Below, in pieces: positions 10,093 through 21,685 of a stretch of DNA of 64,000 nt. Positions within the stretch are counted from its first letter, which is position 1, and each line of letters starts with the position of its first letter. The stretch spans positions 33,947,456 through 34,011,455 of the forward strand of contig CM043700.1 of assembly GCA_023935145.1 (NCBI GenBank). Direction: 5' to 3'. The translations under genes were made by a program, and so were the position numbers. The notes beneath the pieces were generated by a model. It was not told the origin of the DNA and did not search any database. It saw only the letters and a list, made by a program, of their open reading frames with translations. Source of the DNA: Bretschneidera sinensis. Taxonomy: Eukaryota; Streptophyta; Magnoliopsida; Brassicales; Akaniaceae.

Positions 10093-11781
10093 AGCAATTC
10101 AAGCGAAAGGCATGAAATGAATTCTTTATTTAGAAATCAAAGCAAAATACAGCAATGCTGGCGTTAACCAAGAGTGATTCAAAAATCTATCTCAAAAATC
10201 ATGCATAATATACAGCACATAGAATCATTAAATATCACTCAGGTCCAAGAATAATCCAAATATCAACCTTAAAATCGTTATCGACTCTTACCATCCATCT
10301 TACCATAATACATTAGTCCGAACACCCGGATGATTTTATGCACAACATAGCATGAATACAAGTCTTGGCCTCTAAAAAATATTAATTTGCGTGACATCAA
10401 TCACAAATCAAGCTCCATATGCTCACTTTTCAAATCACTCTCCATTATGCAGAAAAATCACACTTCATCGGATCAATAGGTCTTTAATAAGCTTGCAACG
10501 TTAGGCTAGGGTAAAGGTCAAGAAAGAATGGGAAAGTTTAAACAAATAAAAGAACTAAGTCTCTTAATTTAAACACAACCACTTTAAGCACAAGATAACC
10601 TTACTTCAACACCCAACTCTTTCAACCATTTTTCGAGCATTTCTCGCAATAAATCACCATTTTTTTTCTTTTCTTCTTTCTTTGCCATAATTCATTTTTT
10701 CTCATTTTTTATTATTATTTTGGCATAAGACCATTCACTTCCTCTTTCATTCTTTTCTTTTCTTTTCCACAACCCCCAACTTGTCTCTTTTAATATACTT
10801 GGGTTATGGTAGTAATATTTTCTCATATTTCCACCCTTACTCCTTTTAAGTGCTTCTCACAACATGTGTATAACTAAGTTCTTTTAAAAGAGAGGTAAGG
10901 ATAAAACATTTTTAGGCTCATAAAGATAAGTAAATGGTTTATCGAAAGAAACAAGGCTCAAATTTTCTTTTCAAGAAAAAGGCTCAAATAGGTGACTAGC
11001 GATAAATATAACAAGGGTAAGTTTAAAAAGGCTCAAACGGTCCAAAAATGGCCTATATCATATCCTAAGTAGTGTGCATTCTATGATTTTCGCCTCAAGT
11101 GATTATCAAATAAGTTCTAGAGCTTGTAGAGACCACAAAAGTATTCACAAAACAACTACGCATAAAACTTCTCCAAATGCTTTAGACTAATCATGCAATC
11201 TTACCACAAACCAGAGTCTCAAACCAAAGAAAAATTGACACTTAATTTATTCTCAAAGCGAAGCAAGATTTAATTTCTTCTAAATGCTATATGCTATCTC
11301 GATTAAGCTCATATCATTGACATGTGAATTAACTTCAAGGCTAACACAAAGCATGCTAAAAACAAACAAACATTTTTTTTATCCTAACAACGAAAAGAAA
11401 GAAAGTGACACCAAGTAGTTCAATGAAAAAAAGAAAAGAAATGTGTTTCCTCCACCCCCAACCTAAACATTGCATTGAACTCAATGTAAAAGAAAAAGGA
11501 AAGGAAACTCCCTGTGTGGCCAAAAATGCACAGAAGCTGAAAATTGCGCACCACCAATTGAACAACATACCGTTCTTTTCGCTGAAATCAACTAGAAACT
11601 AAAAATTAAAATAGACTTAACACAACCAAAATTCTAAGTTAATAAAGACTTAACAACAAAATATTAACAATTTTTTTTTTTTGAAATTTGAACTAAACTA
11701 AAAACTAACAATTAAGATTGAATGAAAACTAACTAAAAACATAACAAAAATAAAAAAGAATAACGTACCTTTGTTGTGTGG
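10093..11781 (-). other. Element B 3' non-coding region
   Basis: About 1.7 kb between the integrase stop and the polypurine tract without a credible ORF. It includes pyrimidine-rich runs (about 10650-10800) and a CACAACCCCCAACTTGTC block near 10770. Much of it can be recognised in element D at about 57341-58900, so it is a shared long untranslated region in the position where some Athila elements carry an env-like gene. Confidence 0.65.
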
Positions 11782-12906
11782 TCAAGGTGAATAGACCGGA
11801 TCCATAAGTAGAATGTCTTCCATCTCCGGATCATGTCTATCAATTAAGATCTTAAGTCGTTGACCGTTTACTTTAAAGATCCGACCATCTCTAGTATCCT
11901 CAATTTCTATCGCCTCATTTTCAAAAACATTTTTTACTATAAAAGGGCCAGTCCATCTTGACCGAAGTTTTCCAGGATGTTTATGAAGTCTAGAGTCGTA
12001 TAAGAATACCCGATCATTGGGTTTAAATGTTTTCCTCAAAATGTTTTTGTCATGGAATACTTTCATCTTAGCCTTATAGATTCTAGAATTTTCATAAGCA
12101 TCGTTTCTTAATTCTTCTAACTCGGTCAGCTGATATTTTCGAAGTTTACCCGCTTCGCTCATGTCAAAATTAAAAGGCTTGATGGCCCAATAAGCTCGAT
12201 GCTCGAGCTCCACGGGTAAGTGGCAAGGCTTTCCAAAAACAAGCCGATAGGGTGACATACCTAAGGGAGTTTTAAAGGCTGTACGGTAAGCCCAAAGCGC
12301 ATCAGTTAGTCTCAAAGACCAATCTTTACGATCAGGGTTAACAGTTTTTTCTAAAATTTGTTTAATCTCCCTATTAGCAAGCTCTACTTGTCCACTAGTC
12401 TGAGGATGATAGGCAGTAGAGATTTTATGTAATACCCCAAATTTTTTCATTAAAGCTTCAAAGGAACGGTTGCAAAAATGTGTACCTCGATCACTAATTA
12501 TAGCACGTGGTGTACCAAATCGAGATAACACCTTTTCTTTAAGGAATTTAATCACCGTTCCATTATCATTGTTTCGACAAGCTGCTGCCTCTACCCACTT
12601 GGATACATAATCTATTGCTACAATGATATACTGGTACCCGAAGGAAGGAGGGAAGGGTCCCATGAAATCGATGCCCCAACAATCAAAGATTTCAATCACT
12701 AAAATAGGGTTCAGGGGCATCATATTTCGGTGAGACACAGCTCATAACTTTTGACATCTTTCACAAGAGCGACAATAGGTGTTTGTATCTTTAAACAAAG
12801 TAGGCCAATAAAATCCATACTGCAAAATTTTTGCAGCAGTTTTTTTCATCGAAAAGTGGCCTCCACAAGCTTGGGAGTGACAAAATTCTAAGACACTCGA
12901 AATCTC
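11782..12906 (-). pseudogene. Element B integrase
   Basis: An uninterrupted part from 12738 to 11782 carries the catalytic core: WGIDFMGPF with the first Asp, IISDRGTHF with the second Asp, then ELANREIKQ with the Glu. A C-terminal beta-rich domain ending MDPVYSP follows. The N-terminal HHCC zinc finger lies just upstream (about 12740-12870, HSQACGGHF ... CRSCERC). It is separated by an in-frame stop at about 12739-12741 and preceded by another near 12907. Integrase inserts the cDNA into the genome. There is no chromodomain. The domain core looks intact, but the stops prevent translation from the upstream polyprotein. Confidence 0.88.
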
Positions 12907-13535
12907 TTAATTAGGGATGCAATGCCTTAGAATTTGGTCAGGGCAATACTTGAAAAGATAGGGGTCATCCCAATAAAAATTACGTACCTCATATAAAAAT
13001 TTCCTCTTGTCTTGAGCGCTCCAATCCATAGGTATCTCACCTGTAGCCAAATAATTTACGATGTGAGCAAACCATGGTAGAGAAGTAATGGAGAGTAATT
13101 GCTCATCGGGAAAATCATCTTTGATTGGCATGTCATCACAAGTGTCCTCAAAAGTGAGTCTGGATAAATGGTCAGCTACTACGTTCTCCAACCCTTTTTT
13201 ATCCTTAATGGTGATATCAAATTCTTGCAAGAGTAGGATCCATCGGATTAGTCGTGCCTTAGCATCTTTCTTCGTAAGAAGATACTTGAGGGCTGCATGA
13301 TCTGTAAAAATAAGGATAGGAGAACCAATTAGATGAGCACGAAATTTATCTAAAGCAAATACTACAGCTAGCAACTCTTTTTCAGTTGTAGAGTAATTCA
13401 TTTGAGCACTATTTAAAGTCTTACTAGCATAGTAAATGACAAAAGGTTACCTTCCCTTCGCTGTCCAAGAACAGCACCTACAGCGTAGTCACTAGCATCG
13501 CACATGATTTCAAAAGGTAAAGTCCAATCTGGTGA
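12907..13535 (-). pseudogene. Element B RNase H
   Basis: The frame 13401-12907 reads MNYSTTEKELLAVVFALDKF, then IFTDHAALKYLL and ADHLSRL, the core and end of a Ty3/gypsy RNase H. The beginning of the domain (MCDASDYAVGAVLGQRR) lies at 13440-13530 in the RT frame, after a stop at 13536-13538. A frameshift near 13440 separates the two parts. RNase H removes the RNA template during reverse transcription. Confidence 0.85.
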
Positions 13536-14794
13536 CTACATTATAGGTGCAGAAGTAAGCTTGCCAATCAACGTTTTAAAGGCCTCTTGACAAGCTTGAC
13601 TCCACTCAAAGGGGGTATCTTTAACTAGGAGGGCGCATAGCGGTCTAGATATTTTTGAAAAATTTTGTATGAACCTCTTATAAAAACCGGCATGACCAAG
13701 GAAAGATCTCATATCCTTTATTGTTTTAGGGGCAGGCAACTTAGAGATTAACTCAATCTTAGATTGATCAACCTCTATTCCTTTAGAAGAGACAATATGC
13801 CCTAAGACAATACCGGATGGTACCATGAAATGACACTTTTCCCAATTTAAAACCAATTCTTTTTCCTCACAGCGAATTAATACTCTTTCTAAATTCATTA
13901 AGCATGTTTTAAATGAAGATCCAAAAACAGTTAGGTCATCCATAAAAACCTCCATGCAATTTTCAACCATGTCACTAAAAATGCTCATCATGCAACGTTG
14001 AAAAGTAGCCGGGGCGTTACATAATCCGAATGGCATTCTACGAAAAGCATAGGTGCCAAAGGGACAAGTAAAGGTGGTCTTTTCTTGGTCTTCTAATGCA
14101 ATTTCTATTTGATAGTAACCAGAATAACCATCTAGAAAACAGTAGAAGGGATGACCAGCTACACGCTCAAGAATTTGATCAATAAAAGGGAGTGGGAAGT
14201 GGTTTTTCTTGGTGGCAACATTTTATTTTCTGTAATCAATGCACACACTTACTTTATCACAAGTTTGGTAGGGACTAACTCTCCTAGGTCATTCTTTATC
14301 ACAGTGACTCTAGAATTTTTCGGGACGACTTGCGTAGGGCTTACCCACTTACTATCAGCTATGGGATATATAATACCCGCATCTAATAGTTTCAGCACTT
14401 CATTTTTCACTACTTCTTTCATAGTGGGGTTAAGCCTACGTTGAGGGTCTCTACGAGGACTGGTTCCTTCATCCAGATTTATTTTATGGGAGCAGATTAG
14501 GGGACTAATTCCCTTTAAATCAGCCATGCTCCATCCCAAGGTTGATTTGTGTTCATTTAAAGTTTGAATTAATCTCTTACCTTGGGTCTCAGTTAATTCA
14601 GAAGAAATTATAACAGGAAAGGTATCACCTGGACCGAGAAAGGCATGTTTTAGACCCTTAGGTAGTGGCTTCAATTCGACTTTAGGTGCTTCCATACTTG
14701 AGGGGACTTGAGTCTTGCTTCTTTCGGGCAGCTCCTCAAACCTTGGTTGCCATGCCCGATTTCCATAATCTTGAGATTTGTCAAAATAGCACAT
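13536..14794 (-). pseudogene. Element B reverse transcriptase
   Basis: The N-terminal part (14794-14249) reads ELKPLPKGLKHAFLGPGDTF, an HKINLDEG segment and the entry of the RT palm (GIIYPIADSKWVSP). A break near 14225-14250 shifts the frame. The core then follows: FPLPFIDQILERVAG, YSGYYQI, MPFGLCNAPATFQRCM and the catalytic FMDDLTVFG at about 13930-13955. FMDD instead of YxDD is usual for this lineage. The frame then runs to a stop at 13536-13538. The RT active site is preserved and the reading frame is not. Confidence 0.88.
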
Positions 14795-17172
14795 ATATCA
14801 ATTATATCAGTTTTATCATCAAATAAATCTATCTCAGAATTAACAAGAAAATTTTCAAGAGGGTCATAATCATTAGTTAAGAAAACTCCCTCATTGACGA
14901 GTGACTCGATCATGTAAAGCTGGTGGTTTTCGTCCTCATCTTCGGGCTGTTTTGCAACATTGAAAATATTTACTTCAAGGGTCATGTTGCCAAAGGATAG
15001 CTTTATGAGACCATTCCTACAATATATTAGAGCATTCGCAGTAGCAAGAAAAGGTTTACCCAAAATCAAAGGGATTTTAGAGTTAGTGTCTACAGCAGAA
15101 GTAGTATCAAGAATTAAGAAATCAACAGGATAATAAAATTTATCAATTTGAATCCAAACATCCTCAACCACACCTCGGGGTACCTTGACTGAGCGATCAG
15201 CCAATTGTAATACCACGCCGGTTGGTTTGATTTCTCCTAACCCCAGCTGTAAGTAAATGGAAAATGGCATCAGGTTTACACTAGCTCCCAGATCTAGTAA
15301 GACTTGTCCAACCTCATGATTTCCAATGCTGCAAGCAATGGTAGGACAGCCCGGATCTTTGTATTTCGGGGGAATTCTTTGCTCAATTAGTGCACTAACT
15401 TGCTCAGTTAGGAAAGTTGTTTTCTTGACATGATGTTTCCTCTTAATTATGCATAAATCTATGAGAACTTTTGCATAGGTGGGGACTTGTTTAATCATAT
15501 GCAAAAGAGTAAGATTAAGTTTCACTTGCCTTAAGTTCTCAAGGATTTCATCATTCATTTCCAGATTTTTCTTGTTGGATTTTAAGGCTTGGGGGAATGG
15601 GGCCTTAACAGGACTTTGGGTCACTTCAGGGTCTTTAGGCAACTTGGTCTCACTGCTGGTTTGACCTTTCACATTCTCGGGTTTATTCTCTGGTGGAATG
15701 TGTAGTGACTTACCTCTTCGGGTCACAATGGCATTTACATTTTTCACATTTTTTTGTGCCATATGTTGACCGTGAGGTATGGACTGAGCTTGGGCAGGGA
15801 ACTTACCTCGCTCAGTCACACTCAAGGAGTTCATCAATTTAGACACTTGGCTCCTTATTTCTTTGTTTTCCTCAACCAACTGTGTAATTAATGCCTCACA
15901 CTTTTGGTTTGTCTTGCCTTGTGCTTCTATAAAAGTATATAAGGAGTCTTCTAAAGAGTTCCTAGAAGATGAGGGTGCATGATAGGGTGCTGGGTACGAT
16001 CTAGGGGGCTGCACATGTTGCTGATTTTCAGATTTCCAACTGAAGTTGGGGTGATTTCGCCACCCCGGATTATAAGTGTTAGAGAAGGGTGCTGAGGGCT
16101 TCTTGTACATGCCTAAGGTATTGCATTGTTCCTCGTACAGCCTTCTCATGTCAACAAAAGTGGGACAATCTTGGGCGGGATGATCAACCCCGCCACACAC
16201 AAAACATGATTCTAAAGGTTCGGCCTGATTAACCATGTGTGTTGGTTTTTTCGTTTTTAATGCCTCCAACTCCTTAGTAAGCATTTCGACCTTGGCTTTG
16301 AGGTTATCCTCTTCCCTAAGATGGTAGATTCTTCCACCACTAGGTCGTGACCTATTTGTGCTCTCAGTAGCACTAGGTCCAATCCATGTGTGAGCTTTCT
16401 CAGCAAGCTCATTGAGGTACTCAATAGCCTCATCAGGGTCTTTTTGTAGAAACTCTCCATTACACATCATCTCGACAAATTGGCGTTCTCTATAGGTAAG
16501 ACCCTCATAGAAATAGCTCACTAAACGCCAATTTTCGTACCCATGATGTGGACACATACTTAACAGCTCTTTAAATTTCTCCCAAGACTGATACAAAGTC
16601 TCGTTTTCCTTTTGTGCAAAGGTGGAGATTTGTCTTTTCAAAGCGTTAGTCTTATGTTGAGGGAAGTACTTGTTAAAAAAGACTTGGGTCATCTCATTCC
16701 ATGACCCAATTGATCGTGGTCTCAGCAAGTATAACCAACTCTTAGCTTTATCCTTTAAGGAGAAAGGAAAAAACTTGAGTCTCACGATATCATCAGTTGC
16801 ATCGTGACTATGAAAAGTCGCAACTACTTCCTCAAATTCTCTCATGTGCACATAAGGGTTCTTGTTTTCCATGCCATGAAAAGTAGGGAAAAGTTATATC
16901 ATCCCTGTTTTAAAATCTTGATGACGGGTATTGGCTGGAAACATAATGCACGATGGTGTGGCTGTCCGGCTAGGATGTAGATAATCTTTAAATGTCCTAG
17001 TACCATTCTCATTAGGATTTTCAGCCATGTTAACAAAATCCTCTAAATTCTCTGATGGGGGTGCACTATGGTTTGATCTGGGCGAGGTTTCACCAATGGA
17101 GGCGGAAGGAGAGGGTAACTCTAATTCGGGTCCTCTAATGAATCTACCTCGCGAATCTCTCGGTCTAAGCAT
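14795..17172 (-). pseudogene. Element B gag and protease
   Basis: An ATG at 17170-17172 opens gag. A TAA at about 16892-16894 interrupts it where relative D has CAA. The same frame then runs from 16872 to beyond 14795. It has a capsid domain (PYVHMREFEEV ... WLYLLRPRSI ... FYEGLTYRE), a CX2CX4HX4C knuckle (CFVCGGVDHPAQDC, about 16160-16205), a coiled-coil segment, and a protease with LLDLGASVNLMP and a later LILGKPFL loop (about 15060-15310). DLG replaces DTG or DSG. A frameshift near 14795 separates it from RT. One polyprotein ORF is inferred. Confidence 0.88.
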
Positions 17173-17193
17173 GCACCAATTAATTTAGAGGGG

Positions 17194-17543
17194 GAATAAA
17201 TAAATAAAACAATATAATAAACAAATAAATAAAACAGAATAATAAATAAATAAATAAAATAGAGTAATAAACAGATAAATAAAAACAGAATAATAAACAA
17301 ATAAATAAAAACAGAATAATGAACAAATAAATAAAACAGAATAATAAACAAATAAATAAAACAGAATAATAAACAGAATAATAAACAGATAAATAAAAAT
17401 AGAATAATAAATAGATAAATAAAATAGAATAATAAACAGATAAATAAAAACAGAATAAAATAATAAGCAAATAAATAAAAACAAAATAATAAACAGATAA
17501 ATAAAAACAAAATAATAAACAGATAAATAAAACAGAATAATAA
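17194..17543. repeat. AT-rich minisatellite in the element B leader
   Basis: About 13 imperfect copies of a roughly 24-25-bp unit like ACAAATAAATAAAACAGAAT lie between primer site and gag. Units vary by an extra A or an A/G change. Open frames on the minus strand through all three phases (Phe/Leu/Tyr/Ile-rich) are by-products of the repeat. Element D lacks the array at this place. Confidence 0.85.
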
Positions 17544-17686
17544 AAGAAAATTAGAAAATCAAAACAAAAGTAAATGAATGATATTACCGTATTTACAAAC
17601 TGCTGAAAAGAAAAATATTTACGATTTTTTTTTTTTTTTTACTGTCACACTCAAAGTTGACAAGTTTCCTTATACTTAAAAGTGTT

Positions 17687-17704
17687 TCCCCGGCAACGGT
17701 GCCA
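17687..17704 (-). other. Element B primer-binding site (tRNA-Asp)
   Basis: Minus strand TGGCACCGTTGCCGGGGA has one mismatch to the complement of the tRNA-Asp 3' end and lies five bases from the LTR. It fixes the minus-strand orientation. Confidence 0.9.
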
Positions 17705-17709
17705 AAATT

Positions 17710-19358
17710 TGATTACGCCCAAAGTATAACACGGTTATTGTAGTACAGCTTTGGGGTGTCGATTCCACAAGGAAACAAGTTAAGTACAAAGGAAAATGTG
17801 TGAACCTTAAAACGGACGATAAAAGTTAAACTCAAGATTTTTGAGCTTTGATGGTGAAATAATGTAAAGGAAAATTGCGTAAATGTAAATGAAATATAAA
17901 TGAGAAATAACAAGGTTCCTGGAATCCTCCTTAGGTTTGGTCCCTATTTCCACTCTTGATTCAATTGATTTTATCTCGATTGCAAGTTTCAACTCCCAAA
18001 CAAGCAATCGGAATATATTCAATCAAGCACATTTATAACTCTTATATAATTGCTACGAATTAATCATTGATTTCGGTTTATGCACACATGACCGATCTTA
18101 AAGATTATCAAGAAACGACAATATATCTTAAAAGACAATATCGCAGTAATGGACAATCAATAAGATAAATCTACCGGAATCAATCACTTTCAAGCAACCT
18201 CAATGGAGGAGAAGGATACAATTACCGGATTAAGTGAGTCTAAAAGAAAAAGAATAAAAAGTACATCTATCACATGAACTCAAATCTTCTTACTTAATCA
18301 ATGAATAATTCATAAACAATATTTAACAATAAATCCATACAACTAAATCAAGAACAGGAAATAAAGAACAAGAAATCCCTAAAGATTCATCACTTTCCCT
18401 TGTAAAATGATTAGTTGGCCATGGAAATCAAGGTGGAAGAACAATAAGGATGCTCTCCCCTTGATTTGGCCATGGAGTTCATGGTGGATGAACAATATGG
18501 ATGTTCTCCCCTTGATTTGCAACCAAAGAAAACTTAGAAATAAAATGGAAGAATGCTGGATTTGGATCCCTTGAATCCTCTCTTTTTTTTTCTCTTCCTT
18601 GCTTTCTCTCTTCAATGCCCAGCTGCACACTCCATAAAGATATATTTATATAGCATGAGGGGGGTGTTTTGGTCTTGGAGAATGTCATTTGCTCGCCCTA
18701 ATCCAGTCAAGAGGCGAGTGGGCCATGCTGTGCGTCTGGGCCTTCTGTGCGTCTGGGCCTGCTGTGCTGGCCTGAACTGTTTCCACTAAAACTGCCATAA
18801 CTTTCTCTAGAAAAATCCTTTTTACGAACCGTAAAATTATCCAGAAAATAGACTTCCGGATCTTTCTAAGAATATATGGCTCATCATCTGGTTCTTCCTG
18901 CATCAATACAGTTTAATCTGCAAAGATGACTGATCTGTGCGGGAAATTCTGGCAATTCAGTGAAACTCCTTCAGCTTGTATGCAGAAGTGCACACACTAG
19001 TGTGCCTACCCTTAACTTGCTCCAAAGTGATGCACACACTTGTGTGCAGTCTTTTAGCTTACTGTACTTTATTACTCCATCCTTGGTTTAGACTTTAACC
19101 ATCTTTGAATAATGTTTGGACATGTCTAAACCTTGGACAAAAACGAGCACCGACACCCAAGATCTTTTGGTGCTTTAAACATGGATTGCTTCATTATCTT
19201 TTTTGTACTCAAAGCACCTGAAAATGCATCGAATTAAGTCAATGATTTATGAATATCACTTTAGAGTTATCAACATGTAAAAGTGTGATTATGACTAAGA
19301 TCAACCCTAAAATGTTAACAATTAAGTATTGTTTAGATGCATTTTATGACTCTCATCA
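17710..19358 (-). repeat. Element B 5' LTR
   Basis: LTR of 1649 bp, the mate of 8432-10062. It differs by scattered substitutions and a small tandem duplication of a GTCTGGGCCT-type unit near 18735-18765. Confidence 0.92.
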
Positions 19359-19363
19359 GGGGT

Positions 19364-20507
19364 AGTGGGAGATACTGTTACGCACACACTTGAAACATAT
19401 GCACACACTAGGTCCTAGTTTTTTTTTTTTTTTGAGAAAAGATAAATGCATGTTCATTTGGTAATAAAATTTTTGGTTGATTTAAAATATGATAACACTT
19501 CATTAGTAAGCTTAAAATCTAGAACACATAGTCTTGTAATAAGAATTTTACAAAGTTTAGTTACCTACCTCAAGGCACCTAAGAATTCACGAGTTTGATC
19601 CAGATTTGCACGAGCACATTTAGCACGCATTGGTGTGGGGTATGACATATAATTCTTCTGTATATGTTTCCATAACCTAACTATAATCGGACAACTTGTT
19701 AAAAAAGAACACTTTGGCATAAGAAAATAAAGAAAAATGTTCATCATGCAAAAAGAAAATAAAGAACTTCTAATGATCATTAAAAACTTTCCACTGAGTA
19801 ACTAGGCCTCTTGCTTCAGTAAGCAGTGAGTGTTCGCGTCAAAAGGTGGGAAGTAAGTCTTTAATGATCATAATAAAAAAATTTCCACTGAGTAACTGGG
19901 CCTCTTGCCTCAGTAAGCATTGAGTGTTCACGTCAAAAGGTGAGAATTTCATTTAGAAGCATTAAAACCTGTTAGTTCCGTAGCCTTTTTTACTCGAGTT
20001 ACTAAGTCATGAGGGGCGTCTTTACACCTAATGCCCTAAAACCACCTGGTTTGGGAGTCATTGGCCAAACACTCATTACAAGGGTCAATTAGAAAGCTCG
20101 ATGGAACTCAACATGGCAAAGATCGCATAATAAAAGAAAAAGAAAAAGAAGAAAGCATTATGCCATTTTTGTTCTCTTTGATAAGAAATTCGATAAAGGT
20201 TTGGGCATCGAAATACTATACACTAAAATCATGTGGAAGCCCCATCCTATATATGCTAATTCATCACACACAAATCAAACTTGCGATGCCTTAAGCCAAC
20301 CTCAGATAAGTAATGTGAGCTTTTGAAAGTCATTTTTCAATACAAAAATGTGTTTTTATTATAAGCTTACTCATGAACGCTTATCATGGTTTTACACACA
20401 ACCCAAATTTTTGAATATCATGAAAATGAATTTATCTTTCATTTTGTTTCAACATAGTCTTTTGTTTTGTATTACTAAGGGACTAGCAATATGTAAGTCT
20501 GAGGATG
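19364..20507 (+). other. Element A 3' non-coding region
   Basis: Continuation of element A after B. There is no credible ORF. It contains a tandem duplication at 19768-19950. Close to the LTR, an AAGGGACTAGCAATATGT block and TCTGAGGATG (about 20477-20507) correspond to the polypurine-tract region of related elements, with a weaker purine run. Confidence 0.6.
19768..19950. repeat. Tandem duplication of about 90 bp in element A
   Basis: Two adjacent copies share TTTCCACTGAGTAACT, GGCCTCTTGC and GTCAAAAGGTG in the same order, with a few substitutions and a short A-run difference. Confidence 0.8.
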
Positions 20508-21685
20508 TGATAAGTGTTTAAATAGTCATATTTAAGCCCTTAATTTATGCTTGTTAAGCTATTTATTTATCTATTTCAGTAGATTCTACTTCATTTTCGT
20601 GTTTTATGTGTTTTGCACAGGCACACGAACACACTTGAAGAAGGCTCGAGCGCACACATGCGCTCGAGTGCATCTCACATACGATCGAGCGCAAACACTC
20701 CATAGGCGGAAGAAGCCAGATATGGTAAGAAGTATCCAGATTCCAAATAGGAAATTAGGGTTTCGGGACACCCTGAGGACCCTATAAATAGCCCTGTGAA
20801 ACACATAAACCACACCTTTTGTTTTAGACTTGAAGTTGCAAGCTTAGGAGAGGAATTGACGACTCATCTCCTGAGTCTTCTTCGGTTTTATTTTTCTGTT
20901 TTATTTCATCATGTCTAGAATGTTTAGTTTAACTAGCATGTGTAACTAAACTCTTATAGGGCTCGATTGAAGCCCTAGTTATTCTTTTCCATATATTTAT
21001 TCATTAATTACCTTTGCTATAGCCTTGTTAGAATGTTTAACTTGATTAATGCCTGTTTGTATTTAAATCCCTCATGTGTGTGTCTGATCAACGTATGCAT
21101 GTGGTATGGATAAGTTAGTCGAATCAATTTGGATGACCGAGTCCTGGGTTCGATATTAGTAACAAAAGATATCCACACCAGATTCTCGAGTTAATCAACA
21201 TGAGAAACTGGGAGCGGACCAAGCCCTAGGTCCCGTGTGGTTGCCGATCTCCACAACCCTCATGCTCTCTTGAGGAACAACTCAGTATACACCAATGTTG
21301 AATCCCTTAAGAGAGAAAAGAGTTAGAGTATACACCATGCCTAACTCGTTGCATAGGGAGATCAATAGCCTGAGGTGTAGGCCAAGCCCTTAGGTTGGCA
21401 ACCATTAAATATTCATGATAAGGCTAGAGTATTGACACCTTACTTAGTGGGAAAGTATAATTAGTGGTGGATATCGTAGTCCTATGTTCTCATTATTATT
21501 ATTCACTATCAATCAATAGCTATTTCTCTTTTTACTTTGAAAAAACTAATTCTAAAACGAAATTCACCAATCCCTGTGGAAATGGTCTCGCACTTGCACA
21601 CTATGCTACCATTGACCTTGTGCACTTGCAAGTAAAACTAGTACGATTATTTGCATATTTATTTAGGTAGATAACCGTCACAACA
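20508..21685 (+). repeat. Element A 3' LTR
   Basis: LTR of 1178 bp, the mate of 1942-3228. It lacks about 110 bases near 20620 that the 5' LTR has, including some copies of the CTCGAGCGC motif. It ends CAACA before the target duplication atttg. Confidence 0.92.

Larger units (their letters stand above)
8432..19358 (-). mobile_element. Ty3/gypsy retrotransposon B (Athila-like), full length
   Basis: An element of 10,927 bp on the minus strand with TGATTACG...TCTCATCA ends and perfect target duplications ggggt (8427-8431 and 19359-19363). Order on the minus strand: 5' LTR, tRNA-Asp-type primer site, AT-rich minisatellite, gag, protease, RT, RNase H, integrase, a long non-coding region, polypurine tract and 3' LTR. 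No chromodomain is present. The FMDD catalytic box and integrase style fit the Athila lineage. Stops and frameshifts inactivate the polyprotein, but the LTRs are still very similar, so insertion was comparatively recent. Confidence 0.93.
1942..21685 (+). mobile_element. Ty3/gypsy retrotransposon A, lacking RT/integrase
   Basis: The element starts TGATAAGT and ends CACAACA, with perfect target duplications atttg (1937-1941 and 21686-21690). Its own sequence is about 8.8 kb, split by element B at 8432-19358. Order: 5' LTR, tRNA-Asp-like primer site, gag, protease-like domain, a pol gap, a late ORF, a long 3' non-coding region and the 3' LTR. No reverse transcriptase, RNase H or integrase motif was found in any frame between 5732 and 7000 or in 19364-20507. 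The primer site and gag/protease style fit the Tat/Athila branch. It was probably mobilised in trans. Confidence 0.92.

Noticed and set aside
17121..17510. Three overlapping minus-strand frames rich in Phe, Leu, Tyr and Ile, looking like membrane proteins
   Set aside because: They arise from the AATAAATAAA-type minisatellite in the leader of element B, which is open in all phases.
17194..17543. Regularly spaced repeats considered as a CRISPR-like array
   Set aside because: Units are contiguous, low complexity and without unique spacers, in a plant retrotransposon.
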